Made by a program: the position numbers and the translations under genes. Below the pieces are notes generated by a model. That model saw only the letters and a list, made by a program, of their open reading frames with translations. It was not told where the DNA came from and ran no database searches. This document shows, one piece after another, positions 36,325 through 45,638 of a stretch of DNA of 64,000 nt. Numbering within the stretch: the first letter of the stretch is position 1; every line of letters starts with the position of its first letter. This DNA comes from Rhizobium oryzicola (GTDB lineage Bacteria; Pseudomonadota; Alphaproteobacteria; Rhizobiales; Rhizobiaceae): positions 1 through 64,000 of the forward strand of contig NZ_JAUKWQ010000007.1 of NCBI RefSeq assembly GCF_030504645.1, read 5' to 3'.

Positions 36325-37071
36325 TTATTCTTCGGTCGTGGCGATCCGGTTGCGACGGCGCCAAAGATAGCTGGCAGCAGCAAGCGACATGATCGCAAGA
36401 CCAAACCACGTCAGCGCATAGACCAAATGGCTGTTACGGAATTGAATGACGGTAAGGCCACCGACAGGATAACCACCCGGATTGGGGGTGGCATCTGCGT
36501 CGATGAAATAAGGCGCGGTGTTTGAAAGCGCCTGCTGTTTTGCGATGGCCTGCACATCCCGCGAATACCAGCGCCCGTTTGCCGGATCATTGGAGCGGAG
36601 GAATGCTCCGCCAGGCTCGGTGATCCGGAGCAGGCCGGTGACGGTGACATTATCCGTCGACTGACCTTCCGGGCGGGATGCGGCATCCCGCTTCTCCTGC
36701 GGGACAAAGCCACGATTGATCAGGATGGTGCCGCGGTCGGAAGTCAGAAGCGGTGTTACCACCCAGAAACCGGGGCCACGTTCGGTCACCGCCTGAACCA
36801 GCACTTCCCTGTCGCTCTGGAAGATTCCGCTCGCGGTGACGCGGCGGTATTCCGCATTGTCCGCCGAAATGCTGTTCCAGTCCGCAGGACCGGGTGCCGG
36901 GACCGCCGGTGCCGAAACACGGGCCGCGACGCGGGCAATGAGGTCCAGCTTCCAGAACAGCCTCTCGATCTGCCAGATACCCAGGCCTGAAAAGACCAGG
37001 GTCATGAAGGCCATGAAAATGGCGAGGCCGATGCGCGGCTTGCGGGCAGGTGCGGGGGCTTGGGAGGTCAT
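36325..37071 (-). CDS. SURF1 family cytochrome oxidase assembly protein
   Basis: Membrane protein of 248 residues with the SURF1 layout: a membrane helix near 13-30 ending in LGIWQIERLFWK, a periplasmic domain with TLLINRGFVP-like TILINRGFVPQEKR near 115-128, and a C-terminal helix near 215-238 beginning after RNSHLVYALTWFGLA. SURF1 proteins help insert haem into subunit I of haem-copper oxidases. It follows cyoD by 61 bp, beyond a hairpin, and serves the bo3 oxidase encoded upstream. The inverted-repeat element abuts its stop codon. Confidence 0.9.
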   Translation of the reverse strand: MTSQAPAPARKPRIGLAIFMAFMTLVFSGLGIWQIERLFWKLDLIARVAARVSAPAVPAPGPADWNSISADNAEYRRVTASGIFQSDREVLVQAVTERGPGFWVVTPLLTSDRGTILINRGFVPQEKRDAASRPEGQSTDNVTVTGLLRITEPGGAFLRSNDPANGRWYSRDVQAIAKQQALSNTAPYFIDADATPNPGGYPVGGLTVIQFRNSHLVYALTWFGLAIMSLAAASYLWRRRNRIATTEE

Positions 37072-37099
37072 GGAGTTCAGCAGTCAGCTCATACAAGAA

Positions 37100-37121
37100 G
37101 GGCGGCACTTTCGTGCCGCCC
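37100..37121 (-). terminator. Hairpin after cyoD with a GAAA tetraloop
   Basis: Perfect 9-bp stem GGGCGGCAC / GTGCCGCCC with a GAAA (GNRA) loop on the transcribed strand, 11 bases after the cyoD stop. The following tract TTCTTGT is only moderately U-rich, so partial termination before surf1 is more likely than a full stop. Confidence 0.65.
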
Positions 37122-37132
37122 TGTCATACCCG

Positions 37133-37540
37133 TCAGGGCATGTTCTTCATCATTTCGGGGCTCATCGGCATCATGTTGGCATTCAGATGATGCATGACCC
37201 AGAGCGAACCCGCCATGGCAATGACCACGATGATGATCGTGAAGATCAGGGCCAGCATGGTCCAGCCGCCTTCCGACTTGGCGTTCATGTGCAGGAAGTA
37301 GATCATGTGAACCACGACCTGCACTGCGCCCAGGATCATGATGATCGAGGCGGTCGCAGCCTTGCTGTCGATGACATTGTTCATGACAAGCCAGAAGGGA
37401 ATGGCCGTCAGGATCACCGACAGAATGAAACCGGTCATATAGCTCTTGAAGGAGCCGTGCGCGGCTTCATGCCCGTGGCTGTGCGCATGATGCGTGTTGT
37501 GGGCACTTTCGTGCGCGGGGGCTTCAGGGTGCGAGCTCAT
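37133..37540 (-). CDS. cyoD: Cytochrome bo3 quinol oxidase subunit IV CyoD
   Basis: Small subunit of the cytochrome o oxidase, 135 residues, with three membrane segments (about 33-53, 60-80 and 93-115) and a histidine-rich N-terminus of about 30 residues. Subunit IV assists assembly of the copper site in subunit I. The start overlaps the cyoC stop by 4 bp. Confidence 0.92.
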   Translation of the reverse strand: MSSHPEAPAHESAHNTHHAHSHGHEAAHGSFKSYMTGFILSVILTAIPFWLVMNNVIDSKAATASIIMILGAVQVVVHMIYFLHMNAKSEGGWTMLALIFTIIIVVIAMAGSLWVMHHLNANMMPMSPEMMKNMP

Positions 37541-38157
37541 CCGAGGACTCCCAGCAGGTAGACGATGGAGAAGACGCCGATCCAGATGACGTCAAGGAAG
37601 TGCCAGAACATGGAAAGGCACATCAGGCGGCGGCGGTTGGCTTCGACGAGGCCGAACTTGGCAACCTGCACCATCAGCGTGATCAGCCAGATCGTGCCGA
37701 AGGTGACGTGCAGACCGTGCGTACCCACCAGCGTGAAGAAGATGGAGAGGAACGCGCTGCGGTCCGGACCTGCACCCTCGTGGATCAGGTGGTTGAACTC
37801 GTAGAGTTCGAGCGCCAGGAAGATCGCGCCGAAGATGCCGGTGACGAACAACCAGAGCAGCGTGCCGCTTCTGTCGTTCTTTTCCATTCGCAGCATGGCA
37901 AAGCCATAGGTGATGGAGGAGAAGAGCAGCATGGCGGTGTTGATGGCCACCAGCTTCAGGTCGAACAGGTCGGCCGGCGCAGGGCCGGCCGCATAATTGC
38001 GGCCGAGCACAGCATAGGTGACGAAGAGGACTGCGAACATCAGGCAGTCGCTCATCAGGTAGATCCAGAAGCCCAGCATGGTGCTGCTTTCCGGATGATG
38101 CTCTTCCGTCAGGTAGAATTCCGGCTTGTCGGCCGAAACGGCATGGGTGTTACTCAT
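37537..38157 (-). CDS. cyoC: Cytochrome bo3 quinol oxidase subunit III CyoC
   Basis: Haem-copper oxidase subunit III of 206 residues with five membrane helices, the bacterial quinol-oxidase size. The stretch FFTLVGTHGLHVTFGTIWL near 133-151 and the C-terminal MFWHFLDVIWIGVFSIVYLL are the family's most conserved parts. It starts 5 bp after the cyoB stop. Confidence 0.95.
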   Translation of the reverse strand: MSNTHAVSADKPEFYLTEEHHPESSTMLGFWIYLMSDCLMFAVLFVTYAVLGRNYAAGPAPADLFDLKLVAINTAMLLFSSITYGFAMLRMEKNDRSGTLLWLFVTGIFGAIFLALELYEFNHLIHEGAGPDRSAFLSIFFTLVGTHGLHVTFGTIWLITLMVQVAKFGLVEANRRRLMCLSMFWHFLDVIWIGVFSIVYLLGVLG

Positions 38158-38162
38158 GGTGC

Positions 38163-40178
38163 TTAGGCCTGTTCCGCGAGCTGTTTCGTCCGGGCATTTT
38201 CCGTCGTGGTGACGGTTTCAACCGGAATGTAGAAGTCACGCTTGTAGTTGAAGGTATGCGCGATCGCCACGACGATGATGCCGAGGAAGGACAGCGCAGC
38301 CAGCCACCACATGTACCAGATCAGACCGAAGGCCAGTGCCACGCTGAGGCCCGACAGGATGACGCCCGTGCCGGTGTTTTTCGGCATGTGGATCGGCTTG
38401 AAGCCTTCCAAGGGACGGACGTAACCGCGACGCTTCATGTCGTACCATGAATCGTGATCATGCACGACCGGCGTGAAGGCGAAGTTGTAATCTGGCGGCG
38501 GGGAAGACGTCGACCATTCCAGCGTACGCGCATCCCATGGGTCGCCCGTGGTGTCACGCAACTGGTCGCGCTTCAGGAAGCTGACGATGAGCTGGATGAC
38601 GAAGGAGGCAATGCCGAGCGCGATCAGGAAGGCACCAAAGGCGGCAATCACGAACCAGATCTGCAGGGATGCATCCTCGAAGTGGTTGACGCGGCGGGTC
38701 ACGCCCATCAGGCCGAGCACGTAGAGCGGTGCGAAGGCGAACCAGAAGCCGATCTGCCAGAACCAGAAGGACATCTTGCCCCAGAACGGATCGAGCTTGT
38801 ACCCGAATGCCTTCGGGAACCAGTAGTTCACGCCAGCCAGCAGGCCGAACACGACGCCGCCGATGATCACGTTATGGAAGTGCGCGATCAGGAACAGCGA
38901 GTTGTGCAGCACGAAGTCAGCCGGAGGAACGGCGAGCATCACGCCCGTCATGCCGCCGATGACGAAGGTCAGCATGAAGCCGATCGTCCAGAGCATGGGC
39001 GGCTCGTAGCGGATGCGGCCGCGATACATCGTGAACAGCCAGTTGAACATCTTCGCGCCCGTCGGGATCGAGATGATCATCGTGGTGATGCCGAAGAAGG
39101 CGTTGACGCTGGCACCAGAGCCCATGGTGAAGAAGTGATGCAGCCAGACCAGGTAGGACAGAATGGTGATGACGACGGTGGCGTAAACCATCGAGGCATA
39201 GCCAAACAGACGCTTGCCGGTGAAGCTGGCGACCACTTCAGAGAAGATGCCGAAGGCCGGCAGGATCAGGATGTAGACTTCCGGGTGACCCCAGATCCAG
39301 ATGAGGTTGACGTACATCATCGGGTTGCCGCCGAGGTCGTTGGTGAAGAAGTGCGTGCCAACGTAGCGGTCAAGGGTCAGGAGAACGAGGGTTGCCGTCA
39401 GGATCGGGAAGGTGGCCACGATCAGGACGTTGGTGCAGAGCGAGGTCCAGGTGAAGACAGGCATCTTCATCATGGTCATGCCGGGAGCGCGCATCTTCAC
39501 GATGGTCGCGATCAGGTTGATACCTGAAAGCGTCGTTCCGACACCGGCCACCTGCAGGCCCCAGATGTAATAGTCTACACCAACCCCCGGCGAATAATCC
39601 GCACCCGAGAGCGGCGGATAGGCCAGCCAGCCGGTACGCGCGAATTCACCGATGAACAGCGACATCATGATGATCACGGCGCCGGCCGTCGTCATCCAGA
39701 ACGAGAAGTTGTTCAGGAAGGGGAAGGAAACGTCGCGTGCGCCGATCTGCAGCGGCACGACATAGTTCATGATACCCGTCACGAAGGGCATGGCCATGAA
39801 GAAGATCATGATCACGCCGTGGGCCGTGAACACCTGGTCATAGTGGTGTGGCGGCAGGTAGCCTTCGTTGGCACCGAATGCGATCGCCTGCTGCGTACGC
39901 ATCATGACCGCGTCCGCGAAGCCGCGCATCAGCATGACCAGAGCGAGAACGACATACATGATGCCGATCTTCTTGTGGTCGACGCTGGTGAACCACTCCT
40001 TCCAGAGATAGCCCCAGAGGCGGAAGTAGGTCAGTGCGCCTACGACGGCGATGCCGCCCAGCGCCACTGCGATGAAGGTGACGACGAGGATCGGTTCGTG
40101 GAAAGGGAGGGCGTTCCACGACAACCGCCCGAATATGAAATCCGTCAGGTTGTTACTAGAGGACATGGCAGTTTCCAT
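38163..40178 (-). CDS. cyoB: Cytochrome bo3 quinol oxidase subunit I CyoB
   Basis: Catalytic subunit of the proton-pumping terminal oxidase, 671 residues with about 15 membrane helices. Metal ligands are visible: HGVIMIFF (low-spin haem), [12 protein letters not shown] (CuB His and cross-linked Tyr), WLHHFFTMG (CuB His pair), and [10 protein letters not shown] (haem ligands). The ATG at 40178 has a GAGA-type ribosome site; a GTG at 40199 overlapping the cyoA stop would add 7 residues. Oxidises ubiquinol and reduces oxygen to water at the inner membrane. Confidence 0.96.
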   Translation of the reverse strand: METAMSSSNNLTDFIFGRLSWNALPFHEPILVVTFIAVALGGIAVVGALTYFRLWGYLWKEWFTSVDHKKIGIMYVVLALVMLMRGFADAVMMRTQQAIAFGANEGYLPPHHYDQVFTAHGVIMIFFMAMPFVTGIMNYVVPLQIGARDVSFPFLNNFSFWMTTAGAVIIMMSLFIGEFARTGWLAYPPLSGADYSPGVGVDYYIWGLQVAGVGTTLSGINLIATIVKMRAPGMTMMKMPVFTWTSLCTNVLIVATFPILTATLVLLTLDRYVGTHFFTNDLGGNPMMYVNLIWIWGHPEVYILILPAFGIFSEVVASFTGKRLFGYASMVYATVVITILSYLVWLHHFFTMGSGASVNAFFGITTMIISIPTGAKMFNWLFTMYRGRIRYEPPMLWTIGFMLTFVIGGMTGVMLAVPPADFVLHNSLFLIAHFHNVIIGGVVFGLLAGVNYWFPKAFGYKLDPFWGKMSFWFWQIGFWFAFAPLYVLGLMGVTRRVNHFEDASLQIWFVIAAFGAFLIALGIASFVIQLIVSFLKRDQLRDTTGDPWDARTLEWSTSSPPPDYNFAFTPVVHDHDSWYDMKRRGYVRPLEGFKPIHMPKNTGTGVILSGLSVALAFGLIWYMWWLAALSFLGIIVVAIAHTFNYKRDFYIPVETVTTTENARTKQLAEQA

Positions 40179-40195
40179 TGTGTCTCTCGCCGGGT

Positions 40196-41350
40196 TCACG
40201 GCTTGGTGTTTGTATTGAGCTGCTCCGGAGCCGGAGTAGCGCCATGCGACGCGTGGTCACCGTGGCCGGAATGGCCATTGTTGTTGCCGGATGCCGGCTC
40301 GTTGACCCCTTGCGGGTCCTGGCTGCTGTGCGAAGGCTGGCCGGAGGCCGGATGCGTTGCGCCGGGCGCCATTTCCGTCGAAAAGCGGGCGTCGTATTCA
40401 AGGCGCTTGCGATTTTCTTCGCTTTCCTTGCCGCCGCCGCCCATCATGTCGACATGCATCATGTCCTTCATGCACATCTGGCCCGGCTTTGCGCACAGGT
40501 TGACGATGGCATCGAACAGGCCGGTTTCCGCAGTTGCGTAATACATGACCGGGTTGCGAGTGCTCGGCCGTTCAAGCTTCAGATACGCATCGCGATTGAG
40601 AGCGGATCCCTGGTTCTTCACACGTGCGACCCATTGTCCGAACCCGTCTTCCGACAGGCCGTGGAACTTGAAGCGCATGCCCGAGAAGCCTTCACCGCTG
40701 TAGTTCGCGGAAAAGCCTTCGTATTCGCCTTCCTTGTTGATGACGGCGTGCAGCTTGGTCTGCATGCCCGGCATCGCATAGATCTGGCCGGCAAGGGCGG
40801 GGATATAGAAGGAGTTCATCACCGACGAGGCAGTGATCTTGAATTCGATCGGGCGATCGATCGGTGCCGCCATCTCGTTGACGGTGGCGATCCCCTGCTC
40901 CGGATAGATGAACAGCCATTTCCAATCGAGTGCGACCACTTCGACGGTCAGCGGCTTCACTTCGCCCGAAACTGGGCGGGTCGCGTCGATGCGATCCAGC
41001 GGGCGATAGGGGTCAAGCTTGTGGGTGCTGATCCAGGTGACGGCACCCAGTGCAATGATGATGGCCAGCGGCGCGGACCAAATCACCACTTCGAGGCGCG
41101 TGGAGTGGTGCCATTCGGGATCGTATTTCGCATTCACGTTCGAACGTCTGTAATGCCAGGCGAAATAAACTGTGAGACACATAACCGGAATGATGATCAG
41201 CAGCATCAGAACCGTCGAAACGACGATCAAGTCACGCTGCTGAGCTGCGATGTCGCCAGACGGCGACATCACGACGAGATTACAGCCAGCCAGAGCTAGC
41301 GGGAGAGTGAGGGCACAAAGGCCGCGAACGAGCTTTAACAACCGTGGCAT
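40196..41350 (-). CDS. cyoA: Cytochrome bo3 quinol oxidase subunit II CyoA
   Basis: Lipoprotein subunit II of 384 residues. A signal peptide ends in the lipobox LALAGC (Cys near residue 23), followed by two membrane helices (about 43-65 and 90-108) and a periplasmic cupredoxin domain without CuA ligands, as expected for a quinol oxidase. A Gly/His/Asn/Pro-rich tail from about residue 330 is longer than in E. coli CyoA. First gene of cyoABCD, with a strongly structured leader (41383-41432). Confidence 0.95.
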   Translation of the reverse strand: MPRLLKLVRGLCALTLPLALAGCNLVVMSPSGDIAAQQRDLIVVSTVLMLLIIIPVMCLTVYFAWHYRRSNVNAKYDPEWHHSTRLEVVIWSAPLAIIIALGAVTWISTHKLDPYRPLDRIDATRPVSGEVKPLTVEVVALDWKWLFIYPEQGIATVNEMAAPIDRPIEFKITASSVMNSFYIPALAGQIYAMPGMQTKLHAVINKEGEYEGFSANYSGEGFSGMRFKFHGLSEDGFGQWVARVKNQGSALNRDAYLKLERPSTRNPVMYYATAETGLFDAIVNLCAKPGQMCMKDMMHVDMMGGGGKESEENRKRLEYDARFSTEMAPGATHPASGQPSHSSQDPQGVNEPASGNNNGHSGHGDHASHGATPAPEQLNTNTKP

Positions 41351-41690
41351 CTTTCAACGTTCGAAATTTGCGTTTTGTCTACCTGCGACTAAAGCACTGG
41401 AGCAAGGCTCCCTATGAGGTCTTTCGTCGCAGTGCAAAACATTTTCGTGCGGCGCAACAGGAACCCACAGGCCGCTCCACCCGTTTCTAGTTACGCGGGT
41501 TGAACAATCGGATAACAGGACTGTTCAGCGGGTCCTTCGCGATGTGGGGCGGATATTCCATATAGACAGGTCTCTCAACGCATTTTTCGTGAAATTTGGA
41601 GCGCTCAACGAAATTTGCTTGATTAGAACGAGATATGGATCATGCTGTTCTTCCAAGGAGGCAAGTCAACGCAAAGGAGGAATTGCATTG
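41351..41690. promoter_or_regulatory. Divergent control region between cyoA and the MFS gene
   Basis: These 340 bases hold no gene. Besides the structured element at 41383-41432, a perfect inverted repeat TGAACA / TGTTCA (41501-41506 and 41522-41527) spans 27 bp in the middle and could be a regulator site. An AAAGGAGG ribosome site serves the MFS gene at its right edge. Confidence 0.45.
41383..41432 (-). promoter_or_regulatory. Structured 5' leader element of cyoA
   Basis: On the cyoA strand a 50-base segment, 33 bases before the ATG, folds as an outer stem CTGCGAC / GTCGCAG, one mismatch, then AAAG / CTTT, enclosing an inner hairpin GGAGC-CTT-GCTCC. No U-tract follows, so it is not a simple terminator. 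It could be an RNA regulatory element, a protein site or a DNA dyad. I do not recognise a known riboswitch class. Confidence 0.45.
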
Positions 41691-43034
41691 ATGAGTATAG
41701 CCAGTAATCCGACATCTGCGGCATTCGAGCGGGACGCGCGGCAGATGCACGATGACAAGCCGCTATCGCCCGGCAGTATCGCGATCGGCGTCATTATCGG
41801 CCGCATGTCCGAATTTTTCGATTTCTTTGTTTACGGCATCGCTTCGGTTCTTGTCTTCCCAAGGCTGATTTTCTCATTTGCCGGCGATCCCGTCACTGCG
41901 ACACTTATGTCCTTTGCCGTGTTCTCGCTCGCTTTCATTGCCCGCCCCGTGGGTTCGCTGTTCTTTATGTGGATCGACCGTCGACATGGCCGCGGAACCA
42001 AGCTGACGATGGCGCTTTTCCTTCTCGGCGGATCCACAGCTGCAATGGCCTTTTTGCAAGGGTACGACTCACTCGGCGTTTGGGCTGTGCTGCTTCTTGC
42101 CATCTTCCGTCTTGGCCAGGGATTTGCGCTGGGCGGTGCCTGGGATGGCATGGCATCTCTTCTGGCCATGAGCGCGCCGCAAAAGCATCGTGGATGGTAT
42201 GCAATGATCCCGCAGCTTGGCGCGCCTTTCGGCTTTGCTCTGGCGAGCGCCCTGTTCGGATATTTCTACTCTAACCTCAACAGTGCCGACTTTCTGTCTT
42301 GGGGATGGCGCTTCCCGTTTTTCGTAGCGTTCGCCATTAACGTTGTAGCTCTCTTTGCCCGCCTCCGCATTGTGGCAAGCCCGGAATTCGGCAAGCAATT
42401 TGAAAACAGCGAGCTGCGTCCTCGACCTGTATCGGAAACCATTGCCGTGCACGGCCGTGATATCTTGCTTGGCGCCTTCGTGCCCTTGGCGAGCTTTGCC
42501 ATGTTTCACCTTGTCACGATTTTCCCGCTCAGCTGGGTGACGCTGACGGGAGGGCAGTCTGCGGGAGATTTCCTCTTCGTGCAGATCTTTGGGGCGGCTG
42601 TCGGTCTTGGTGCAGTGATCCTTTCCGGTCTCCTCGCGGATTTGATCGGTCGCCGCAGCCAGTTGATGGTGGGCGCCATCATTATCGCCATCTTCAGCTT
42701 CACTGCTCCCTTCCTGCTGAACGCTGGCAGCAAGGGTCAGGATGCGTTCATCATCATTGGTTTCGGCATCCTTGGCCTATCTTTCGGTCAGGCATCGGGC
42801 GCGGTTTCGGCCCGTTTCGGCCAGGCCTATCGCTACACCGGTTCGGCCCTGACTTCCGACCTTGCGTGGCTGGTGGGTGCAGGTTTCGCCCCGCTCGTGG
42901 CGCTAGGCCTTGCAACGAAGTTCGGGATCATCTTCATCGGCGGTTACCTTATTTCTGGTGCCATCTGTACGCTGCTTGCCATCAAGTTGAGCCGCGTTCT
43001 GGATACGGTGGAGCATCAGGCTCCGTCCAAATAA
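41691..43034 (+). CDS. MFS transporter, metabolite:H+ symporter type
   Basis: Twelve-helix major facilitator protein, 447 residues. The opening GVIIGRMSEFFDFFVYGIAS and the loop 2-3 motif WIDRRHGRGTKL resemble the metabolite:H+ symporter (MHS) family that carries organic acids and betaines. GKQFENSELR is in the central loop. The ATG lies 10 bases after AAAGGAGG; a TTG one codon earlier is also possible. It is divergent from cyoA and stands alone before a terminator. Substrate unknown. Confidence 0.8.
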   Translation: MSIASNPTSAAFERDARQMHDDKPLSPGSIAIGVIIGRMSEFFDFFVYGIASVLVFPRLIFSFAGDPVTATLMSFAVFSLAFIARPVGSLFFMWIDRRHGRGTKLTMALFLLGGSTAAMAFLQGYDSLGVWAVLLLAIFRLGQGFALGGAWDGMASLLAMSAPQKHRGWYAMIPQLGAPFGFALASALFGYFYSNLNSADFLSWGWRFPFFVAFAINVVALFARLRIVASPEFGKQFENSELRPRPVSETIAVHGRDILLGAFVPLASFAMFHLVTIFPLSWVTLTGGQSAGDFLFVQIFGAAVGLGAVILSGLLADLIGRRSQLMVGAIIIAIFSFTAPFLLNAGSKGQDAFIIIGFGILGLSFGQASGAVSARFGQAYRYTGSALTSDLAWLVGAGFAPLVALGLATKFGIIFIGGYLISGAICTLLAIKLSRVLDTVEHQAPSK

Positions 43035-43056
43035 AAGGTGAACTCAAGGCTTCTCG

Positions 43057-43083
43057 AAATGCCCACAGCGATGCGGGCATTTT
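43057..43083 (+). terminator. Rho-independent terminator after the MFS gene
   Basis: An 8-bp stem AAATGCCC / GGGCATTT with a 10-base loop ends in TTT, 23 bases after the MFS stop codon. The A/T ends make it potentially bidirectional. Confidence 0.75.
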
Positions 43084-43109
43084 ACCGTCACACGGTTGAG
43101 ACGCCTTAA

Positions 43110-43135
43110 AATGTTATTCAGAAATCAATAACATT
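43110..43135. repeat. Perfect inverted repeat upstream of the PAS gene
   Basis: AATGTTATT and AATAACATT are perfect 9-bp arms around an 8-bp centre, about 100 bp upstream of the PAS-protein gene. Its AT-rich dyad with a near two-turn spacing looks like an operator rather than a terminator. No regulator can be named. Confidence 0.45.
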
Positions 43136-43233
43136 TGTTGTGTGCATAGGTTTAAATCGTTTGATATACGTCTTGGACGATCAGGTCGTCGCCGATATTA
43201 TCGTATGCGAGTTTTCTTTTATCGAGGGAATGG

Positions 43234-43785
43234 ATGGCATCGTTTGATCCTCCGTCAGTCCGTAGTCTTTCATTTACACCAGAGCAAGTGGGCGTTTTTT
43301 GCTGGGATCTCAGAAAAGATCTTGTGCAAGCTGATGCCCCTATCGCTGAATTGTTTGGTGTAGAACCGGAAGAGCTTTCGCGCGGCCTGCCCATTGCTGC
43401 AATGCTTCTGAGAATACATGAAGAGGACCGCCCGGATGTCGCGCGGTCTATGCATGAAACCATTACATCGGGGCAACAATATTGCACGGAGCACCGCGTC
43501 ATTCGACCGGATGGCAGTGTTCGACACATTCTATCCATTGGACATTGTTTTCGCGACGAGAATGATCTTCCGTCCGTCCTGACAGGCGTCATATTCGCTG
43601 ATCTCGGCGAAATGAATGAAGGTCGTGAGGAGATCGAAAGCACTTGGCGGATCGCCAGCTATCGCACAGCCCATGCGCTTGCGCGCAACGCCAATCATGC
43701 ACGTGTTGAGATGGCTCTTGAAGAAGCCCTGCTGGAGATGGGCGAAGAGGTTGCCACCAGTAGCCAAGCGCGCGTTCTTTGCTGA
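43234..43785 (+). CDS. Stand-alone PAS-domain protein
   Basis: Soluble protein of 183 residues with a single PAS/PAC fold at about 12-130 (FCWDLRKDLVQADAPIAELFGV, then HRVIRPDGSVRHILSIG, typical of PAS_3). A helical C-terminal tail of about 45 residues follows, ending in cysteine. There is no kinase, GGDEF, HTH or methyl-accepting domain, so it must act through a partner or as a simple sensor. Similar small PAS proteins in rhizobia are uncharacterised. The start is the first ATG of the conserved part. Confidence 0.75.
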   Translation: MASFDPPSVRSLSFTPEQVGVFCWDLRKDLVQADAPIAELFGVEPEELSRGLPIAAMLLRIHEEDRPDVARSMHETITSGQQYCTEHRVIRPDGSVRHILSIGHCFRDENDLPSVLTGVIFADLGEMNEGREEIESTWRIASYRTAHALARNANHARVEMALEEALLEMGEEVATSSQARVLC

Positions 43786-43865
43786 TCAGTTATAGTCGAT
43801 CAGCGGAAACCTTTGCCCTCCGCTGACGTTAAGGTGCCACTCCATTCATCAGGAAGGGCACTGAC

Positions 43866-45638
43866 TTGACTGAGCTTCTCTTCGGCCCGGTTCTTTCTCC
43901 ATCTGAGGTTCTGTTCCGGTTTTGGGCGCCGTTGCATGACCGCATCCAGCTGAAAATCGAAGGCCGTGAGGTGGCGGACATGGAGCCGCGGGATCACGGT
44001 TGGCATGAGCTGACGGTCGAAGGTGTGGGTGCATCCGCGCGCTACAGCTTTATCCTGCCGGACGGGCTGGCCGTGCCAGACCCGGCCTCGCGATATCAGC
44101 CGCATGATGTGCATGGCCCAAGTGAAGTGGTGGATCTCACATCCTACTCTTGGAAACAGACCGAGTGGAAAGGGCGTCCGGTCGAAGAACTGGTGCTTTA
44201 CGAATTGCATATCGGTGCCTTCACGCCGGAGGGTACCTTCCTCGCGGCGATCGACAAGCTCGATCATCTCAAAGAACTCGGCGTAACGGCGATCCAGATC
44301 ATGCCGGTAGCCGATTTTCCCGGCGCCTATGGTTGGGGCTATGATGGTGTTTTGCCCTATGCGCCCGACAGCAGCTATGGCCGCCCGGAAGACCTGATGG
44401 CGCTGATCGATGCCGCGCATGAACGGGGCATCTGCGTGTTCCTGGATGTGGTCTACAATCACTTCGGCCCGGATGGGAACTACCTGCCAGTCTATGCGCC
44501 CCTGTTCACCGATCGCCACAAGACGCCTTGGGGCAACGGCATCAATTACGATGGCGACAGCTCTGTCCCGATCCGCGAATTCGTTATCCACAATGCGATC
44601 TATTGGGTCACTCAGTTCCGGGTGGATGGGCTGCGGCTGGATGCCGTCCATGCCATCCGCGACGATAGCTGGGAGCATCTGCTCGACGAGTTGGCGCGCC
44701 GTGTTCGCGAAGCTGCCGGTGACCGCCATGTGCATCTGGTGGTGGAGAACGAGGACAACAACAGCGACCTGCTGCGCCGCGATCCCTCGGGCAAACCGTT
44801 GCTGTACACGGCGCAGTGGAATGACGACATTCACCATGTACTGCACCGCGCCGCGACCGGCGAAGACTTCGGCTACTACGCCGATTACCAAGGCGGCGCG
44901 GAGGTCATCGGCAAGGCACTTGCTGAGGGGTTCATCTTCCAGGGCGAGATGATGCCCTATCGCGGCGAGACCCGCGGCAAGCCAACCCTCGATCTGCCGC
45001 CGACCGCCTTCATTTCCTTTATCCAGAACCATGACCAGATCGGCAACCGCGCGCTGGGTGATCGCATGGTCACCGCGCAGCCGGCGGAACGTCTGCGCGC
45101 CATTGCGGCCGTCTATCTCTTGGCACCGCAACTGCCCATGTTGTTCATGGGGGAAGAATGGGGGGCCCCCGAACCTTTTCCTTATTTCTGCGACTTCGAT
45201 GAAGAGCTGAACGAGAAGGTACGCAAGGGCCGCCGGGAGGAACTCTCGCGCTTGCCAGGGTTTGATGCAGACGACCTGCAGGACCCGACCGCGCGCGAAA
45301 CCTTTGAAAGTGCCAAGCTGGACTGGGCGGCGACGCGGGAGACGTCTGGCGAAAACTGGCTCTCCTTCTATCGAGACCTTCTGAGGGTTCGGCGGGAGAG
45401 CGTTGTGCCGCTCCTGAAAAATGCGAGAGGTCCCGGCTGTTGGGCGACCTCTGGCGAGGCCCTTGTCGTGGAGTGGCAGCTCGGCTCAAAGGTGCTGCAA
45501 CTTCTCGCCAATCTGTCCGGTGAAGAGGCAGCGTTGCCGCAGGCAGCGGAGGCTCCCGAAGAGCTTCTGCATCTTGGCTCTATCGAGGCCGGTGCTGCTG
45601 GTCCCTGGTCGGTGAAGTGGAGCCTGCGCAATGCCTGA
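43866..45638 (+). CDS. treZ: Malto-oligosyltrehalose trehalohydrolase TreZ
   Basis: Glycoside hydrolase family 13 enzyme, 590 residues, releasing trehalose from maltooligosyl-trehalose. An N-terminal CBM48-like beta domain (about 1-95) precedes the barrel. Catalytic regions visible are GLRLDAVHAIRD (nucleophile Asp near 258), LVVENEDNN (acid Glu near 289) and FIQNHDQIGNR (near 382). The start is a TTG with the stop of the upstream gene 80 bp away. malQ overlaps its end by 8 bp. The partner treY, which makes the substrate, is not in the window. Confidence 0.92.
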   Translation: MTELLFGPVLSPSEVLFRFWAPLHDRIQLKIEGREVADMEPRDHGWHELTVEGVGASARYSFILPDGLAVPDPASRYQPHDVHGPSEVVDLTSYSWKQTEWKGRPVEELVLYELHIGAFTPEGTFLAAIDKLDHLKELGVTAIQIMPVADFPGAYGWGYDGVLPYAPDSSYGRPEDLMALIDAAHERGICVFLDVVYNHFGPDGNYLPVYAPLFTDRHKTPWGNGINYDGDSSVPIREFVIHNAIYWVTQFRVDGLRLDAVHAIRDDSWEHLLDELARRVREAAGDRHVHLVVENEDNNSDLLRRDPSGKPLLYTAQWNDDIHHVLHRAATGEDFGYYADYQGGAEVIGKALAEGFIFQGEMMPYRGETRGKPTLDLPPTAFISFIQNHDQIGNRALGDRMVTAQPAERLRAIAAVYLLAPQLPMLFMGEEWGAPEPFPYFCDFDEELNEKVRKGRREELSRLPGFDADDLQDPTARETFESAKLDWAATRETSGENWLSFYRDLLRVRRESVVPLLKNARGPGCWATSGEALVVEWQLGSKVLQLLANLSGEEAALPQAAEAPEELLHLGSIEAGAAGPWSVKWSLRNA

